From: Diadema setosum
Lineage: Eukaryota > Echinodermata > Echinoidea > Diadematoida > Diadematidae
Assembly: GCA_033980235.1 (NCBI GenBank)
Contig: CM067072.1
Coordinates: 18,045,047-18,109,046, forward strand
Length of the DNA: 64,000 bases
Direction of reading: 5' to 3'
Position 1 is the first letter of the stretch. Every line of letters begins with the position of its first letter. Both the position numbers and the translations under genes were made by a program. The notes beneath the pieces are model-generated. The model had not been told where the DNA came from and made no database searches. It saw only the letters and a program-made list of their open reading frames with translations. This document shows positions 47,340 through 61,784 of the stretch, piece by piece.

Positions 47340-50300
47340 AATCTTCCATTGCTTCCTTATAGCAGCTACATGTGCGTAAACAAATCATAATACAATACAA
47401 AATAACCATGTTTTTTGTAAATATTATGGAAAATCTCACAAAGGGTCATTTTCTCTTATTTTATGATAATTTCATGTTTATCGGTAAACTGAATTTGAAC
47501 TGCACATGCACCTTTTTAAGAAGAAAGAATGACTTGATAACACTACAAGCACTTGACAAGACTTAGTGTTCAAATTAATTCAAATAAGATTAATACACAT
47601 GTATTGCTTAATGCATACGATTTCGGCGAAAGAAAGATACACGGATATAAGAGTGGAATCAAAAAGTGTCACGTGGACTGAGACTCGATAGTGTCCTGCT
47701 GAAAGTGCCTGTGTATTATATGACGTCATCCGAATCCGCTGACAGTAGTCACACAATGATAAAACAGCCATACTCATAGCTCACTGAGTAAACGAATGAC
47801 ATGATGTGTGGCACAAACTTAGTCCTGTTATGACTAAATAATATTATTAAACGATACTTCAATAAAAGCAGGCTACAATTAATGTCAAACAAGGGTCAAA
47901 CTGTGGAGGTCGATATTATGACTGTTTGCATTGTTACAGAGCAGTTACGCAATCTGCCAATTTCTCTCTACTTATGAGGTTCGGTCAAGAAACCATGCCA
48001 TACTTTCACAAAACCTTCGCAAAACTGGAATGGTTTCCTACACTTTAAATGTTAAATCTATATAGAAGTAAACGTGTTTGCGTAAACATGGCTTATCGCA
48101 CAACATCCGCTTTTACTAATGTCAACGCCATTATGTACTTTCACAACAAACATGGCGTATCAAAATGTTGTTACGGAAGCTTTTCTCCGCACCTGCTTTA
48201 CTTCCACGTACTCATTCGCACTTTCATTTGCACATATATTTTTCACTATATTTCATAGCTTGTACTTCTTTCTTTTTTGCTTGTATACTCTGCTGTATTA
48301 TGTATCGCTCTTGCTCGATGGAGATAAAGTAATTGAAATTGACATTGAAAATTTAATCAAACTGTTTGTGATTGCAATTTTATGACATAATTATGAATGT
48401 GAATATCATAAATATCGAAACGGAAGTCAATGGTTCCCTTCTTAGTCTCATCCATCTATGTCCATGTGTACATTGGTCGACAACTAATCTCTCTATATAA
48501 TTGTTTCGGACTACATGTATCAGGATATTATGACAGATATACAGTACAAAGATATGAAGTGCTTAAAGCCTATATAGGGGCAAATTTTCAATCGATAACC
48601 TTATACCCCCACACAAAAAAGTAGTATACATCCTAAGAAAAGATTAGAACATTATCATAACGCAATAAATACTATTTAGGCTGCTAGTGGTGCAAATAAA
48701 CGTTCGCTTCAAACACATGCCATACACAGTGAAAGAGCCACATTTGACTTGAAATATATTCTGAAAAAAAAAAGAGGCAGAGATCCAAATGTCTGAAAGT
48801 GAAAATTTCTCACTCGATTTTTTTTGTGTGTTTGTGATTGTGAAACCGACTTTGCGTACTAGTATGCATTTATAATAGTTTCAATTGTACAGTATGCTTT
48901 TATGACGTCACTAGATATTTTTGTTTAGAATACGTATCATTTACTCTGAATAGATCAGATAAAGCATAGGTTCAAGGCAATACATAGTTTATTCGCGAAG
49001 ATTCAATTGAGAAATAAGACAAATATCGCCATAGCACAAAACTTCTTGAGTCGAAACAACATAAGTTCCCCCATTGACTAATCATTTGACCTGAAAAAGA
49101 AGTCATTGTATTGTACGGTAAAGCTTCCCTGAAAGCTTCTTTCGAAGATTGATCATCGATCTCTTGATGGAATGATCTCGGAAGTCACGGAAATTTGGTT
49201 TACCCTAAATGTCACACAACCAGTTATTATGGACATTTAAATAAGAAGAAAGTTGTAAAAAATAAAAGGAAATTCAATTTCCAAGGCACCCGATTCCGCA
49301 GCACAAATAAAAAATGATGACAAACATTAGAGAGAGGTCTTATCTAACAGGGCGACACGACAAATCATACAGATTGGGAGGATTGCTCATGTGAGCGATC
49401 CTATAGAAGTCTTATTATTAGTGGCGCCGGCAGTCATCGAGTGCTTGAACACTTTAAATAGATCCATGTTAATACATTGGTAGCTTTGTGATCGTATGAG
49501 CAAGAGTCAAGCTCATTGACGGCAATCAGACTGTAGCGCCATTCACATATCGGGATGTCTATAGACACAAAATGACAGTCCCCTAAGACGTACAGAGGAA
49601 AAAATAATCTCTAATTCATCGGAAACTCTTGCGGCGAGTAAACAACTTAACCTCCGAAGCGGAACACTTGACTATGATTAAATACGTTTACCTTGATAAT
49701 ATTTTTCAACCCCACGAAATGAATGTGAATACAAGAATAATCGTCAAACCAATATGAAATGGTGGGATCTAATCTTTTGTGACTGTCGCCCTATAAGGTT
49801 CATTCCGTAAGGTTGCCGAGATATGAAGCGAAGTGACGTCAGTATACGTCATTCGTGGGAGTATTCAAAAAACGCCTTCCTGTTTTATGGTATCCTGGCT
49901 CTCACTACATCGCCATAACGAGTGGAGCCCCACTCCACCATCTTTCGACCAATCACATGCCAGCAAGGTGTAATCGAATAATAGCGCATGCCCATTTTGC
50001 ATAAAAACCCACAACCCCGTGCGAAAAGGGATGCAGATACTGTTTGTGCTTCGCGTGACGAAATTAAAAGATTTTTTTTTCGAGAAAAAAAAAAAAGAGC
50101 CGAAAACAGATACCGTCTCGTCATCACATCTCAACTAGCAACCTGTTACAAGGAATGATGCACATAAAGACTTGATCTGGAACTGATAAACGACGGAACG
50201 TCACTAGAGCATCCAGACTGTTTGCGGCGTGAGAACCCTTGGCAGTATTGTGCGAAGATCAAAAGTACCTTTCATCATCGGCGAGGAAAGAAGAGAAAAC

Positions 50301-53300
50301 GGTAAAGAAGCAGCAACCGGTCGCCAAAGACGCACATTAGTCGCTCTTCGTCCTCATCTCTTGAGCACCCGTGGCGCATTCTCTCACACACATACATCAA
50401 GGTAAGGAATCCCTTTTTTCCCTCTCTCTCTCTTAAATGCTAGTCTTGTGAAATATCATGTCAAAGTTATAAGCCATGCTATTCAACATATTAACACACA
50501 TTTGATGTAGATGGTGTCCTAAATCACATCAGCAAGGACCTAATTGAAAGAAGAGTTAAAGCAACTATGGTAAGTAACAGAAAGAAAGGGATAAAGAGAG
50601 AAAGAAGAGAGAGAGGGAGAGAGAGAAAGATACTGGTAGATGAAGGAAGAAAAATAGAGAAGGAAATGTTAAAATCTAGCTTTGTACAGCAAACTGTTTT
50701 ATTTTACTCTAACCGCAAGAAATACGTTCTACTGGCACGCGCTTTACCTGAACAATCCATTCTTATTTACTGTAGAAGAAAGAATAAAAATACAAGCAGA
50801 ATGGACACATACTTCCTTGCTGTTGCTGTAAAAGACATGAATTTCCCCCTGTGTGTATGGTGAGTAGTGTAATATTGATGATTTACGATTCAGACATTTA
50901 TTTCAAGTTCTTTCCCATGTGATTTCTTTCTTCTTTTCGAAATGATCAGCAGCCGAAAATTTGGGTATGTTGTCTTTAGCAGCAGACCTGTTTCTCGCTT
51001 TTTCGTATATGGAGCTAAATCAGTGACTTAGATATCCGCATTTCTTTTAGCGGTTGTAAATCTAAATGAGCTTGTAAATCTAAATGAGCTAAATCTTAAA
51101 ATCAAAATAAAGGACCAGACCTTCACATAGATGTCGTGTATGATCAGATCCCAAAGTTGTAATACAACTTCACAAACATTAACCCGTTCGATACGGGAAC
51201 CTGGTGGCCTGTGTATTAAGTCTATGGGGATTTCAGAATTATGTATTGAATGGGTCAAGGCAAGTTTTTAAACTCATTTGAAATGACTCTCAAGTTATAT
51301 GTATTATTTATGAATGCCCTAGCCCTGGTCTGCAAGAAGTAACCATTTTATATGCATGACATACCTTGTGACGACATTGTTAGGTGACAGATGTGGCAGT
51401 CAGATCAACGTACCCCTTTTGCTGGCTGCTGAGATTTCCCTTTCATTTAAGACAGAAATTCCCGCATGTTCCATGGTAAACCTCTAACCATAAAACCCAA
51501 CACAAGTCTTTATGTCATGTCAGTGTCTTCCTTGATTCCGTAGAAATGAAGGCTGTCTTGATCAAGGAGAATAGATCCTCGTTTTTCCATGGGCGTTGCC
51601 TGTTAGAGAAAGAAACTTGTTGCTCTTAACGCTTTATCGGAGTTAGATTCAAAATTTCTACAAATTATACAACACAAGACAAAATGTTGAATCACAATGC
51701 TGAATTCAAGGCCAACATTACGAACTCGAACTTACATTGTTCTACAGTGTCACATTTTTGGAGTTACATGACCCCAAGTTCCCGCGGAAATTCAACACCT
51801 GAGCAGCTCCTAAATATGTTGCATTTCTACTAATGGCTCAAAAGGGATCATTTTTAGCGAAATACAAATATTTCACAATATGTCCCCTATGACTATTCAA
51901 CTGAACAGCCCCTGCAAATAACTCGACTGTTTTCGTTTTTTTACCATTACCTGATGTAATACTTTCACCCGAATTTCATTTTCGAAATTGTACCAAAACT
52001 CTTTCACTTAAACTCATTCTCTTAAACAGACACAATTATCAAATGTTATCATTGTTATCTAATCATTGTGTTCTTACGCTTACTGTTTAATATTTTTTCC
52101 GCTATTGCCCACCAGGGTCTTCTCGTCTGTGAGATGTGACTGTGTTCACTACAAATTTATTTCTTTCATTTTCATGGATATGTTCAATGAAAAATCCGTA
52201 ACAATCTCTTATGACAACAATATGCAATGTATTCATCAAATTCCATTTGTGAAATGATATACAGCTGTGTGATATTTTACACTGCCGGTTAGATGTTCTC
52301 CAGTTATGACTAACAGCAGTGACATGAGTGAACATTGCTATATTCATTCATTCATTCATTCTTAACCATAGTCCTCTTCTGTTTTGTAAGCCTATTGTTC
52401 ATGAATTTTTTTTTTGGTCTTGTTTGTTTTGTTTTTTACATACACGTCTAAGTGTTGAGCAGACTGACAATTCAGTTCCTATAAAGCGCTCCTTCGGACA
52501 CGACTGTACACTAGGGTGAATAATTATGTGTGTCACCGAGTCGCCGCGAAGGGACTGCTAAACTATACTTTTCGGGCCTTTGATAAACATGCCAGCGATT
52601 TTCTTGCCATGACTTGAAATGCAAATTTTCCTCGTAAAGGGAGATGTAAGGAACTTACTCTGCAATTCACACATTATCAATCTTCCAATAGCCACAAAGG
52701 GCAAAAAACAAACAAACAAACAAACAAACAAAAACGTGCAGTGCATCAGAAGTCCGCAAGACCTGTAAGTAAAGAGCACATAGGGGAGCGGAGGGGTATC
52801 AAGGCACCTGCTTAAAACATCAAATAAAATCGTTTCCATGGCTGGATAGAAGATTTTCACCGACTTCTCCCATAATCTTAGTCATTCTTTGAATGCATGC
52901 CCGCTGCATTTTGTTTAGATTTAACTTATTCAATCTCTGATGATCGTACATCACACTCTTTACATAATCTGCTAGTTTCAACCGGCAGCATTTTTTTTTT
53001 CAGGTATATCAATGGGAGTTAGTTCCCGCACTGAAGTCGTTGGGCATTCTAGGCGTGCCAAGCTGCGCCAACTAAAGTTCGTCCACTTACTCTTTGGACA
53101 TATTTAATGTGTGGCATCCAACGCTACGTTGTGAGCATTTGGTTGCACTATCGATAACACCATTTATGTGAGCAGAGGCTGGCGTGTGACTAATCGATAT
53201 ATCCGTTACCAAGTTTTCAACTGGTAATCAATGCTTCTCGATGCGTGCGTACAGTGTTCCCTGCCACTATTCTCGAGAAATACATCCTCTCCGCTCCAGA

Positions 53301-55619
53301 AGCACTACACCAGGTAGATGATGAGAGTATGATTCTATATCCGCATAGGGACAACAAAGTGTGAAGGAGGCTGAAATTCAACCATGGTTATTTTGCCATT
53401 ACGTGTATTTACTGAATGGTTAACTGGTAAAGCTGGTTTTGACATCATGTCAAATTTAGCGACGAGGAGCTGTCCAATCTAATTCGATGGTTAGAACTTG
53501 CAGCCGACTTGGATATTAAACCGTTTGCACTGATTAATAAGAAAGTTAACAGCTAAGAAGTTTGCGAGACGTCATTTTGCCATTCTTTAACGCGGAGCCC
53601 ACACTGTAAGTGCATTCAACATACGAAACAAAATCAGAACTGTTGTTACGAGATATGCGATCATACATATTGCAAAGACTCATATATTTATTTTACAGCC
53701 TTCTCCAAAAGGTCAGAACAAAAAAAAAAAGGTCTTCCTCAAAAATTAAAAAGTAAAAAAAAAAAAAGATAGATCATTAGGTTTACATTCATTCCACTCA
53801 CGAATCAGACTTTGTCGAAAGGCAGGAGGGAGAAAACCTAACCAGAAGCTTCGCATTGGCATTTCAATGCCAAGTCCCTATTCAGGAAATTGCCCACATG
53901 AGTAGAGAACTGTCCTTCCTTTGACCAGAAAAAGAATGAATGAGAGTCTCCGAAATATCTCCACGTTGCCTCGTCGCGCCAATTAAGGAATAAGAGATGA
54001 TAGGAAGTCGCATGCCGTCATGAAGAAAGGAAAGCAGTGGTTCATTGAGATCCACGAATTAAAGAAGTATGATCAAAATTACAATCATCAATTCAAGAAG
54101 ACAATAGTCCTATTATATCGCTCATTCGTTTTTGGCGAATTCTCGAGTGGCTTCAAGATAACTTCGTTACCATTCTTGACGGTCGTCTACATTGCGGCGC
54201 TAGCTCCCCATAGTTTTGTTACCGAAATTAAACAACGTTTGTATTGTGAATGCTAGTGTGATGCGGTCTTTCATTTCTGTCTTGTGTATACTCCAATCCT
54301 AAGAATCGTGGATATGCATCATATTTCTATTGTGGTATCTTGCTGCTGTTGTTATGACGGTTGATAGGATATTTCTCCAACCTGAAAACATGCGAGAACT
54401 GGGTATCGACCTGTCACGAAAATACAAAAATAAAATCTGAACTCAAAGGAAAAACCTTATGAAGGATATGTGAAAGTGAAGAGAAAATTGTGAGGAGACA
54501 TATTCTATTTTGGTTGTTGTTGGCAATATACCCCCGATGATAATCAAATATGAAGAGGATTTAGCCTGGAGCTAAAGGCATAACGCAAACACACATATAC
54601 GAGCATAGATAAGCTTTCAAAAAGCAAAAACAATTATGAAGGAAGACATGCTGTCGTGTACTGTAAACTTAAAGATTTTTCTAGTGACAAATTTAATAAA
54701 TCATTGGACTCCAATGTATGTTTGCAATTATACTTTAGCAGGCCCCAAACTAATGTAGTGCATTCAGCTCACTGGTGCAACATTAAGCATCATAATAAGA
54801 GTGCAAATATATTTTTCATCAAAAGTATCTATCTACACACATTGTAAATTTGTTTCATGTCACACAAGATAATGAAAATAATGAGTGCAAAAAGGAATTT
54901 CATTGAAACTGGAATTAATTGTTTATATGACCTATGTTAATTTCAGTTTTTATGATAAAGGGTGTCTGTCTTTTGAAAACGTCCAATAAGTAAACTCTTG
55001 TAGTTATGCAATGGCTTTCCTTTTCACCGTTTTAAATATGTTTGGTTTACAACATATAGTTTAATTCGTCTCGCTGTTAAAAGTGCTACTTTAAGATATG
55101 TCAAGAGTTATGTTTCATGTGAGCAATAATTCATCTCCATTCATTCATTTTTTTTTCTTCGAACTAGGCACATCAAAATAAGATGCGGTAAAAGTAAATT
55201 TCATCCAATTTTTCAGTGGACCGGTGCGCCCTCATGTGAAAACTAGTTTGGTTTTTAGCTGCACGAGGATGTTTTTTTTTTTTTTTTATCGTAACATAGA
55301 AAGTTGCTGAATTGTCGTCAAATCTTAGTACCCTTAGTTACCCTGATAGCTACATCTATGATGTCCTGATTTTTACGTTTCGTTGGCTGTTTGGATGTTT
55401 CAATAAGCTTTGGCTGTTCCAAATCAGGGACTGATAGCAACACACTTTTACACTCTTCAATGAAATCAAATCGCAACTGACGATCCTGCGTATTCATTGC
55501 TCGGATACAAATCATTCTATAGAAATACAAGATGAGTGTGGTCCCACCATTGTTCTTAATTATATCTTATTGTTGATCCCTACACACTTGTGGCTTTCTT
55601 AATACAACAAGCAACTGAG
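47340..55619. other. Unassigned noncoding sequence
   Basis: Small items only: a near-perfect tandem GTAAATCTAAATGAGCT at 51055-51090, a short inverted pair near 51177-51256 (TTAACCCGTTCGATAC / TTGACCCATTCAATAC), a (GA)-rich tract near 50592-50630, a (CAAA)n tract at 52707-52733, and poly-A/T runs. No gene is supported in these 8 kb. Confidence 0.5.
52707..52733. repeat. (CAAA)n microsatellite
   Basis: About six or seven tandem CAAA units. Confidence 0.9.
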
Positions 55620-55621
55620 TA

Positions 55622-55845
55622 CCTGAATATAAGAACGACCCAAGTCCATCAGAGAAAATTTGGGAAAAATAGAAATGAATAAATAATTTCCTACTGCTTT
55701 TAGTGTTTTCAGTTATTGGGGGTGTTATTCATACAAATTTGAATATAAAACAGTCACTTAAATGATTATCTGTATTTGCATGACCTCATAAATGGTTTCC
55801 AAAGGCGATAGCCAAATTTGGACTTGGGTCGTTCTTATATTCAGG
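55622..55845. mobile_element. TA-flanked MITE with ~28-bp terminal inverted repeats
   Basis: The left end CCTGAATATAAGAACGACCC continues AAGTCCA. The right end is its reverse complement (55818-55845) with almost no mismatch. TA lies at 55620-55621 and 55846-55847. The 224-bp unit has no coding sequence. Tc1/mariner-type mobilisation is likely. Confidence 0.8.
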
Positions 55846-56095
55846 TATTCAAATGCGCAATGTTCGAGTCATTCCATTTCAATAATAAAGAGGTATAAAA
55901 CGAAAACTACATGGAAGAAACCAGACAGACAAAGAGAAAGAAGGAAAGGGAGAGAGAGAGAGGGGGGGGGAGGGGAGAGATTCGGAGCGAGGTTGTAAAT
56001 TGAAGGAATTTACTTGGCACACTGTTCACGGCGAGATTTCATTTCACCCATATCGAATGGTTTTTAAAATGGTTTCTTAAAATCTGCCTAAAAGT

Positions 56096-56548
56096 GTGAA
56101 AAGGAATACCCCTGTCCTGTCCCCTAAAGAGAAACTACTACGTGGGAAATTCATTGCTCCCCATTTTTTCCGACAGCGCTTTGAAGATCGGATACCCCAC
56201 CGAGACAGGTCCTTCGGAACACTCGCAGCACAATTATGGAATCACTTACGGCAGTCATTAGGTCATCCATGTAGTGGAACACTAGGTTCACATCCTCTCA
56301 AATTCTTCACAGCACCTAGACCAAAATGGATGATGCTGCCTACCGTCTGCGGATGGAGGATTTTTCCTTACCTCATTAGTTTTCACCTGATGCTAAGAGG
56401 ATTTGAAGCGGACTTCCCCCTTTCTTACAATCGCCAAGTACAATATACAGTGACCTACTCTGTTACGGCCAAGGCAAGACTTTGTCGAGGTCACAAATAT
56501 CACAGATATTTCAAGGCATCTCTTTTCCCCCTTGAATGTATTACATAG
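56096..56548 (+). pseudogene. Degenerate C-terminus of a non-LTR retrotransposon reverse transcriptase
   Basis: Residues 34-71 of this open frame read PHRDRSFGTLAAQLWNHL, then RQSLGHPCS and HPLKFF. This resembles the conserved end of CR1/L2-like polyproteins, where RSF-x4-P-x-LWN-x-LP is followed by a helix ending in LKTHLF. The rest, to the stop at 56548, has no match I recognise. It is a weak, short similarity in an otherwise eroded sequence. Confidence 0.4.
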
Positions 56549-59296
56549 TGGAAAACTAGGAACAAGGTAAGCTTGATTATTCTTATAAACTGAGATAGCA
56601 GTAAGGCCAAAAGAAAAAAAAAATCTTTTGGTTGCATGATGTTAACTTCTTTCATTTTCTAGAAGAGAAATTTATATCTCGCTACGAGTGATCGAAAAAT
56701 GAAAAAAGAAATTTAGTACAACATGCTCATATTTTTTCATAACAAATGGCTAGTCTGATTGATGTGTGTGTGTGTGTGTGTGCGTACGTTTTTGCGTGTG
56801 TTGTGTGTTTACCAAACATGAGTCATATATTATTAACTTTTTTAAAAAATGAACAAGAAACGAAATATGGTTCCGTGATATGAAACGGCACTTGTTTGAG
56901 TGCTGTCTGCTGAACCACGTTTATTCATAGATCCATACATCTATTCTACATCGGAAATGACGACTGGTTAACTATTGTATATTTTATATCATAATTTTTC
57001 ATACAGTTCAAGGGGAACCTTCTCGTCTCTCTCCATGTGTTAATTTGCATGTCCAGAAAATAACATGTTATATACGGACGGTTGTCAGAAGTAGATAAAG
57101 CATATGCAAGAAGACCTTCTCCTCCAAAACTGAGTCAGTGAATTGTGCGACTGGAATGGCAGCCACATCTTGGCCTTTGTGGGGTGTGTGCCCAGATTGT
57201 TTAAGTGCAAGGGTGATTGTAGGAGAGACGCAGAAATGTCAAGGCTCGGGATTAATTGGGACGGACGCGAGGAGCTTATCAAGCATGATTCGTGCAAAGA
57301 GAGCCAATGGCTTCGTACTTCTTAGCTTAAAAAAGTGGAGAAAGAAGCAAACTTCAGTCATCCATGATCCAAGCAAACACACTTGAACTTATTTCCACAG
57401 GGAAAAAAAATATCATTTTGTTGTGATTTACAAAAAAAAAAATGATATACAAACATCGTAACTGTGCCAGCAGAAAAATAGAGATTATAATCAAGTGGTC
57501 TTTATATTGCTTAGTTTTGTACTTCCTAACGGAATTCAGATTCATCAGATTCTGAAGGACCTCAAATAGCTGTCTAAATTCATCATTGCACTCATGTGCC
57601 CGTGTCAATAACGTTTGATTTTTTTTTTAATCATGTTTAAAGCAACCATTATACAGGATCTTGTAGAAAAAGTTGTCGGCGTGAGATGCCACCAGAAGCA
57701 TTTTTTTTCTCTAGTCCTGTCAAATCTTGTCAGATCTATTGTCAATCCTTGTCACTTCTGTTTCATCTATCCAGATCGGGTAACCATGAGCTCCTTCCCA
57801 ATTCACCTCTTCTTTCAATGGCAAAAATATATGTCCCATTTGCTTTGTATAATTTTTTTTCACGCACAGGCACACGCGTACTAACACTTATTCCTCGAAG
57901 AAGGAGTCATTAGTTGTTTACATATTTTTACGTGGGTCTGGTTCATCCTATTATGGGTTTGTTAAGCACTTTTGGTTTTCGATATGGTTCATGTGTTTGA
58001 TTACAAGAAAAATGGCGGTAGAAATAATGCAAACACAAGAAACTCCACAAATATTATTCCATAGCCAGATAGGATAAATATTATCATTTATTCGCTTGAA
58101 ATGAAAACTAAAAGCAAGGAATAAAATAGCTCGAGTCATCGGGCAATGCGTTGAGTCATAATTTTCATTTCTTGCATTTTGTGTTAAAGGACATGCATGC
58201 TTCAATACGTCACAACAAAACGTCATTACTTACGCAGAACTATCGGCGACTTCATTACACTAACAATACCCTCCAATTAAGCACCAGCCCGGTCGTCTAC
58301 CATCGATTTGACGTGAAAGAAAGTCCTCTAACTGCCGCGATGATTTCCCACTCGCACCGGCATGCTTTGTGCAAGGAGACACTTTAAGCATCTCTTAGTT
58401 CTTCTTCTCGTCTGTATATTGTTTGATACAAGAGCTCGAACAATAAGGTGGATGGCACCCCATCTCCCTGTGTAAACTCTAATTAGACACAATTATCTTA
58501 TGCCAACATTGCATTGTCCTCATGGGACTATGTACAGAGATATGGAACGATACCCCTTGTCTATTTGTAGAGAAATAGTGGGCGTGAAGCAAGATGTAAT
58601 TTTCGGAGTATGAGAACCACACAGTTCTCTTGCCCTTTGTTTCGAATAAACTAATAAATACCCTTTAAATATATCTTTTTTCTTGCTTTCGTTTTCAAGA
58701 CGGATAATCTCAAATGAACTTTAATGCTGGTTTTAATGTACACCTGTATACAAGTCATCTTTTCCTCTCCAATACTCTCAAATATTTTGGAACCTTCACG
58801 TTCTGAAACGTAAGGTGTCACTGCACTGTCTAGCACCCGTAGCTTGGAATAGTGCCACCTCTGATAGGTATATCACCATAGACAGTGATGTGAAGTCAGA
58901 ACAGTAATGTGGTTTTCGGTGCCACATTATGTCAGTCACCCCATTGACAACCTTTGGCGCCAAATCTCTCCCTATGCTACTCCTACACACATGTCTACGA
59001 GCCATGCGCTTCAAGGAGGGAGGAATGCACACAACTACTCATGGCTTTATTTAAAGATTTTGACACAAGTTGCGAAATTAAAAAGTACCTTGCGCAAGTA
59101 TTACAGACAAAAGGATAGAAAAAAAAATCCCAAATCAGTTCGGTTTCTTGAGGAAAAAAAAGAGGAACAAAATCCAGTCTTAGTTGCAGCTTTCATTTGT
59201 CCTTTGTTCAAAAGTGTCTTTGTGCTCAGAATGCGATTTTTAAAGCCATGATGTGATATTTATTGTTATTTATCATTATTTAGTAACTGCTTTCTC

Positions 59297-59327
<31 letters not shown>

Positions 59328-61291
59328 TTTTTGTTATTTTGATTCATGCCACACAGCTTCCACTGTCTTTAAAACTCGTGTTGTCGTGTCAAAAGAATAA
59401 TGCATAATCTTAACGGTTCGTGTCTCATAGGTCTCATGTGTTTAACAGCTATAACAGGAACAGCAAACTTTATAGGGTGACAATCCCTAGGGAATGGTGT
59501 TAGACAGTGAGGGAAGCTCACAAATCATTATTTGTGCTATTAATATCTTGTCTAAAAATACAAGAATTGAATTTACAAATAAAATATTTGGTTAAGAGGA
59601 ATATCATTTGTGACAAAGCGATGAAAAGTGACATGATTCAGAAAACATCGGGTACAAAATGACAAATATAATTAGCTATTCTCTTCCCTTGATGGGAAGA
59701 TGGCACCTTCACGAGTCAAACATGATTGAATTTTGGAAATGCAACATCAGATAAGACAACAATAATTTCCCTGAATTGATCTACTCAACGATTATAACTG
59801 GTGACACAAAGTATATGGACAAAATAATAAGTATAAACGTACACGAGTACACAGGACCTCACGCACAAACAAATATGATATATCTATAACGACATGAAGA
59901 AGATAGATAAATAGATAGATATCAGATCACAAGTTGAGATCATGAAGTCAGCCGGCGTTGAATTCAAAACCTTTAAACAGCGACATTTTTGCAATGGAAA
60001 CAGATCATTTCTGTTTTGAAGTTCATGTGTAGATATGGGGCAGCAGCAGCGGTCAATTTACCTGATTCATGTCATCATAATGACCAAAAATATAAAGCGA
60101 CAACAGGCATAGAGCAAGGACATATGTAACTGTCATATGGCACATGTATACCATAGCAGGTTACTTTAATTCACATTATGATACATTTCCAGGTAATGCC
60201 AGTTATCTCTTATATTTTCATGATGTAGGGTTTCTAGTTTTCAGTTCATTTTCATTTTATTTCTGCATTTTCCATGAAAATCATACATCATTTATGGTAA
60301 GATGTACAATGTACTGTAAACAAAACCAAAAAGCAACAAACAAAATGAATTTAGAGAATCTTAAGCATAATCTTAATCAAAATCAAAGTTATCAGGAAAA
60401 CATTTATTTCCAGTTTATAGAGAGGGAAAAAATGCAGGAGTCTGCTATCTTAAGCAGGTAATGGATAACGATGACACCTTCAGAAAAAAAAAAATATATA
60501 TATACAAAATGAAACATACGCAGAGATGAGCAATTTGCCATTGAAACTCGAATTGTACTAACTCAATGAGTTTAACAATTGTCAAAAAACCCCAACTTTT
60601 TCACATAAATACATTTATATTAGCATTTTTGGTAAAATGACAAAGGGCCGCTTAAAACGGTTTAAGAATGCTGATCTGAGATATAACTCTACGTATATGT
60701 TTAGGTACTTTGCTACATTCATGGGATAACTTTGAATTAACGCGATGCTGCCTTATCAATGACGCCTAAATGCTTGTATGTAGGCCTATAATGATACAGA
60801 TCAGGCTCATTGCTTAACTTACACATGCTTCTTGCTTATAACAAACAGCAAGTGACCTCGAGAAATCGATATCCAATATTTGATCTTTATTGAACTTACA
60901 CACAAGCTATTGGGAGTGACACTTCTCATGATTCTGTCAATAAAGGATTGAGTTCAACTAGATAGTATTACAGATGTGTTAAGATCATCAACAAATAATT
61001 TTCTGTAAAACAATTTTAACATCAAATAAACATTTACAAAAAGGAAACCCTTCCTAATTTCTTGAAATGTACATTTGTAACAATTTTCATATTTTGCATG
61101 AATTGTATTACCGGTTTAACTAAATGTTTTGTACAACAAACACACGAAATCTTTGAAATAAGTTGCACTTATATGTAACATGTAGGTTAAGCCTCAAAAT
61201 GGCCTAATAATCATGCAAATTGATGTCCTGTGCACTAGGACGGGTGAATATTCATGCAATACTCCATTTCAGAAGTAATATTTGCATATAT

Positions 61292-61293
61292 AT

Positions 61294-61338
<45 letters not shown>
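61292..61338. repeat. (TA)n(TG)n compound microsatellite
   Basis: AT dinucleotides pass directly into GT dinucleotides, about 46 bases. Confidence 0.9.
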
Positions 61339-61556
61339 ATGGGTGAATACAACATTATATATGATACGCTAATTTGCTTTATTATCTTTAGAGATTCTTT
61401 AACATTACAGAACCAAAAGAAATGTCCAGACCTTCATTGGTATCAAATGTCAGAGTATTTCCTCTCAGCTTGATTTGTGAAAAGAGATTGTGGTGGGTGG
61501 AAGAGGTAAATCCGATTGTAACAGACTCTGTGGTAAGGAAACCAATGTACTGTAGG

Positions 61557-61564
61557 TAGATAGA

Positions 61565-61604
<40 letters not shown>

Positions 61605-61610
61605 TAGATA
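61557..61610. repeat. (GATA)n(GACA)n microsatellite
   Basis: GATA units, then five GACA units, then GATA again, about 54 bases. Confidence 0.93.
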
Positions 61611-61784
61611 GGGCGAGAGGGAGGGGAAGATGGGGGAGGGGCAGGAGATGAAGAACAACTACAAAACAAACAAACAAACAAACAAGCAAACACAATTTTC
61701 GCAGAGGTTCAATGCTCTATTCTAGTGAACATCCAGTTCAAAGCAGTAGGTAATGCCAATAATTTTTTCTTCTTTGTAAATTCC

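Larger units (their letters stand above)
56549..61784. other. Unassigned noncoding sequence
   Basis: A (GT)n tract at 56762-56782, T-runs near 59301-59331, a (TA)n/(TG)n tract at 61292-61338, a (GATA)/(GACA)n block at 61557-61610 and (CAAA)n at 61663-61688. No gene seen. Confidence 0.5.

Noticed and set aside
50567..50863. A 98-residue basic frame
   Set aside because: Its start is a GA-rich low-complexity tract and the rest has no conserved look.
60144..60461. A 105-residue plus-strand frame with a hydrophobic start
   Set aside because: AT-rich composition gives Phe/Ile/Asn/Lys by chance; no motif, and no splice or promoter context that supports it.
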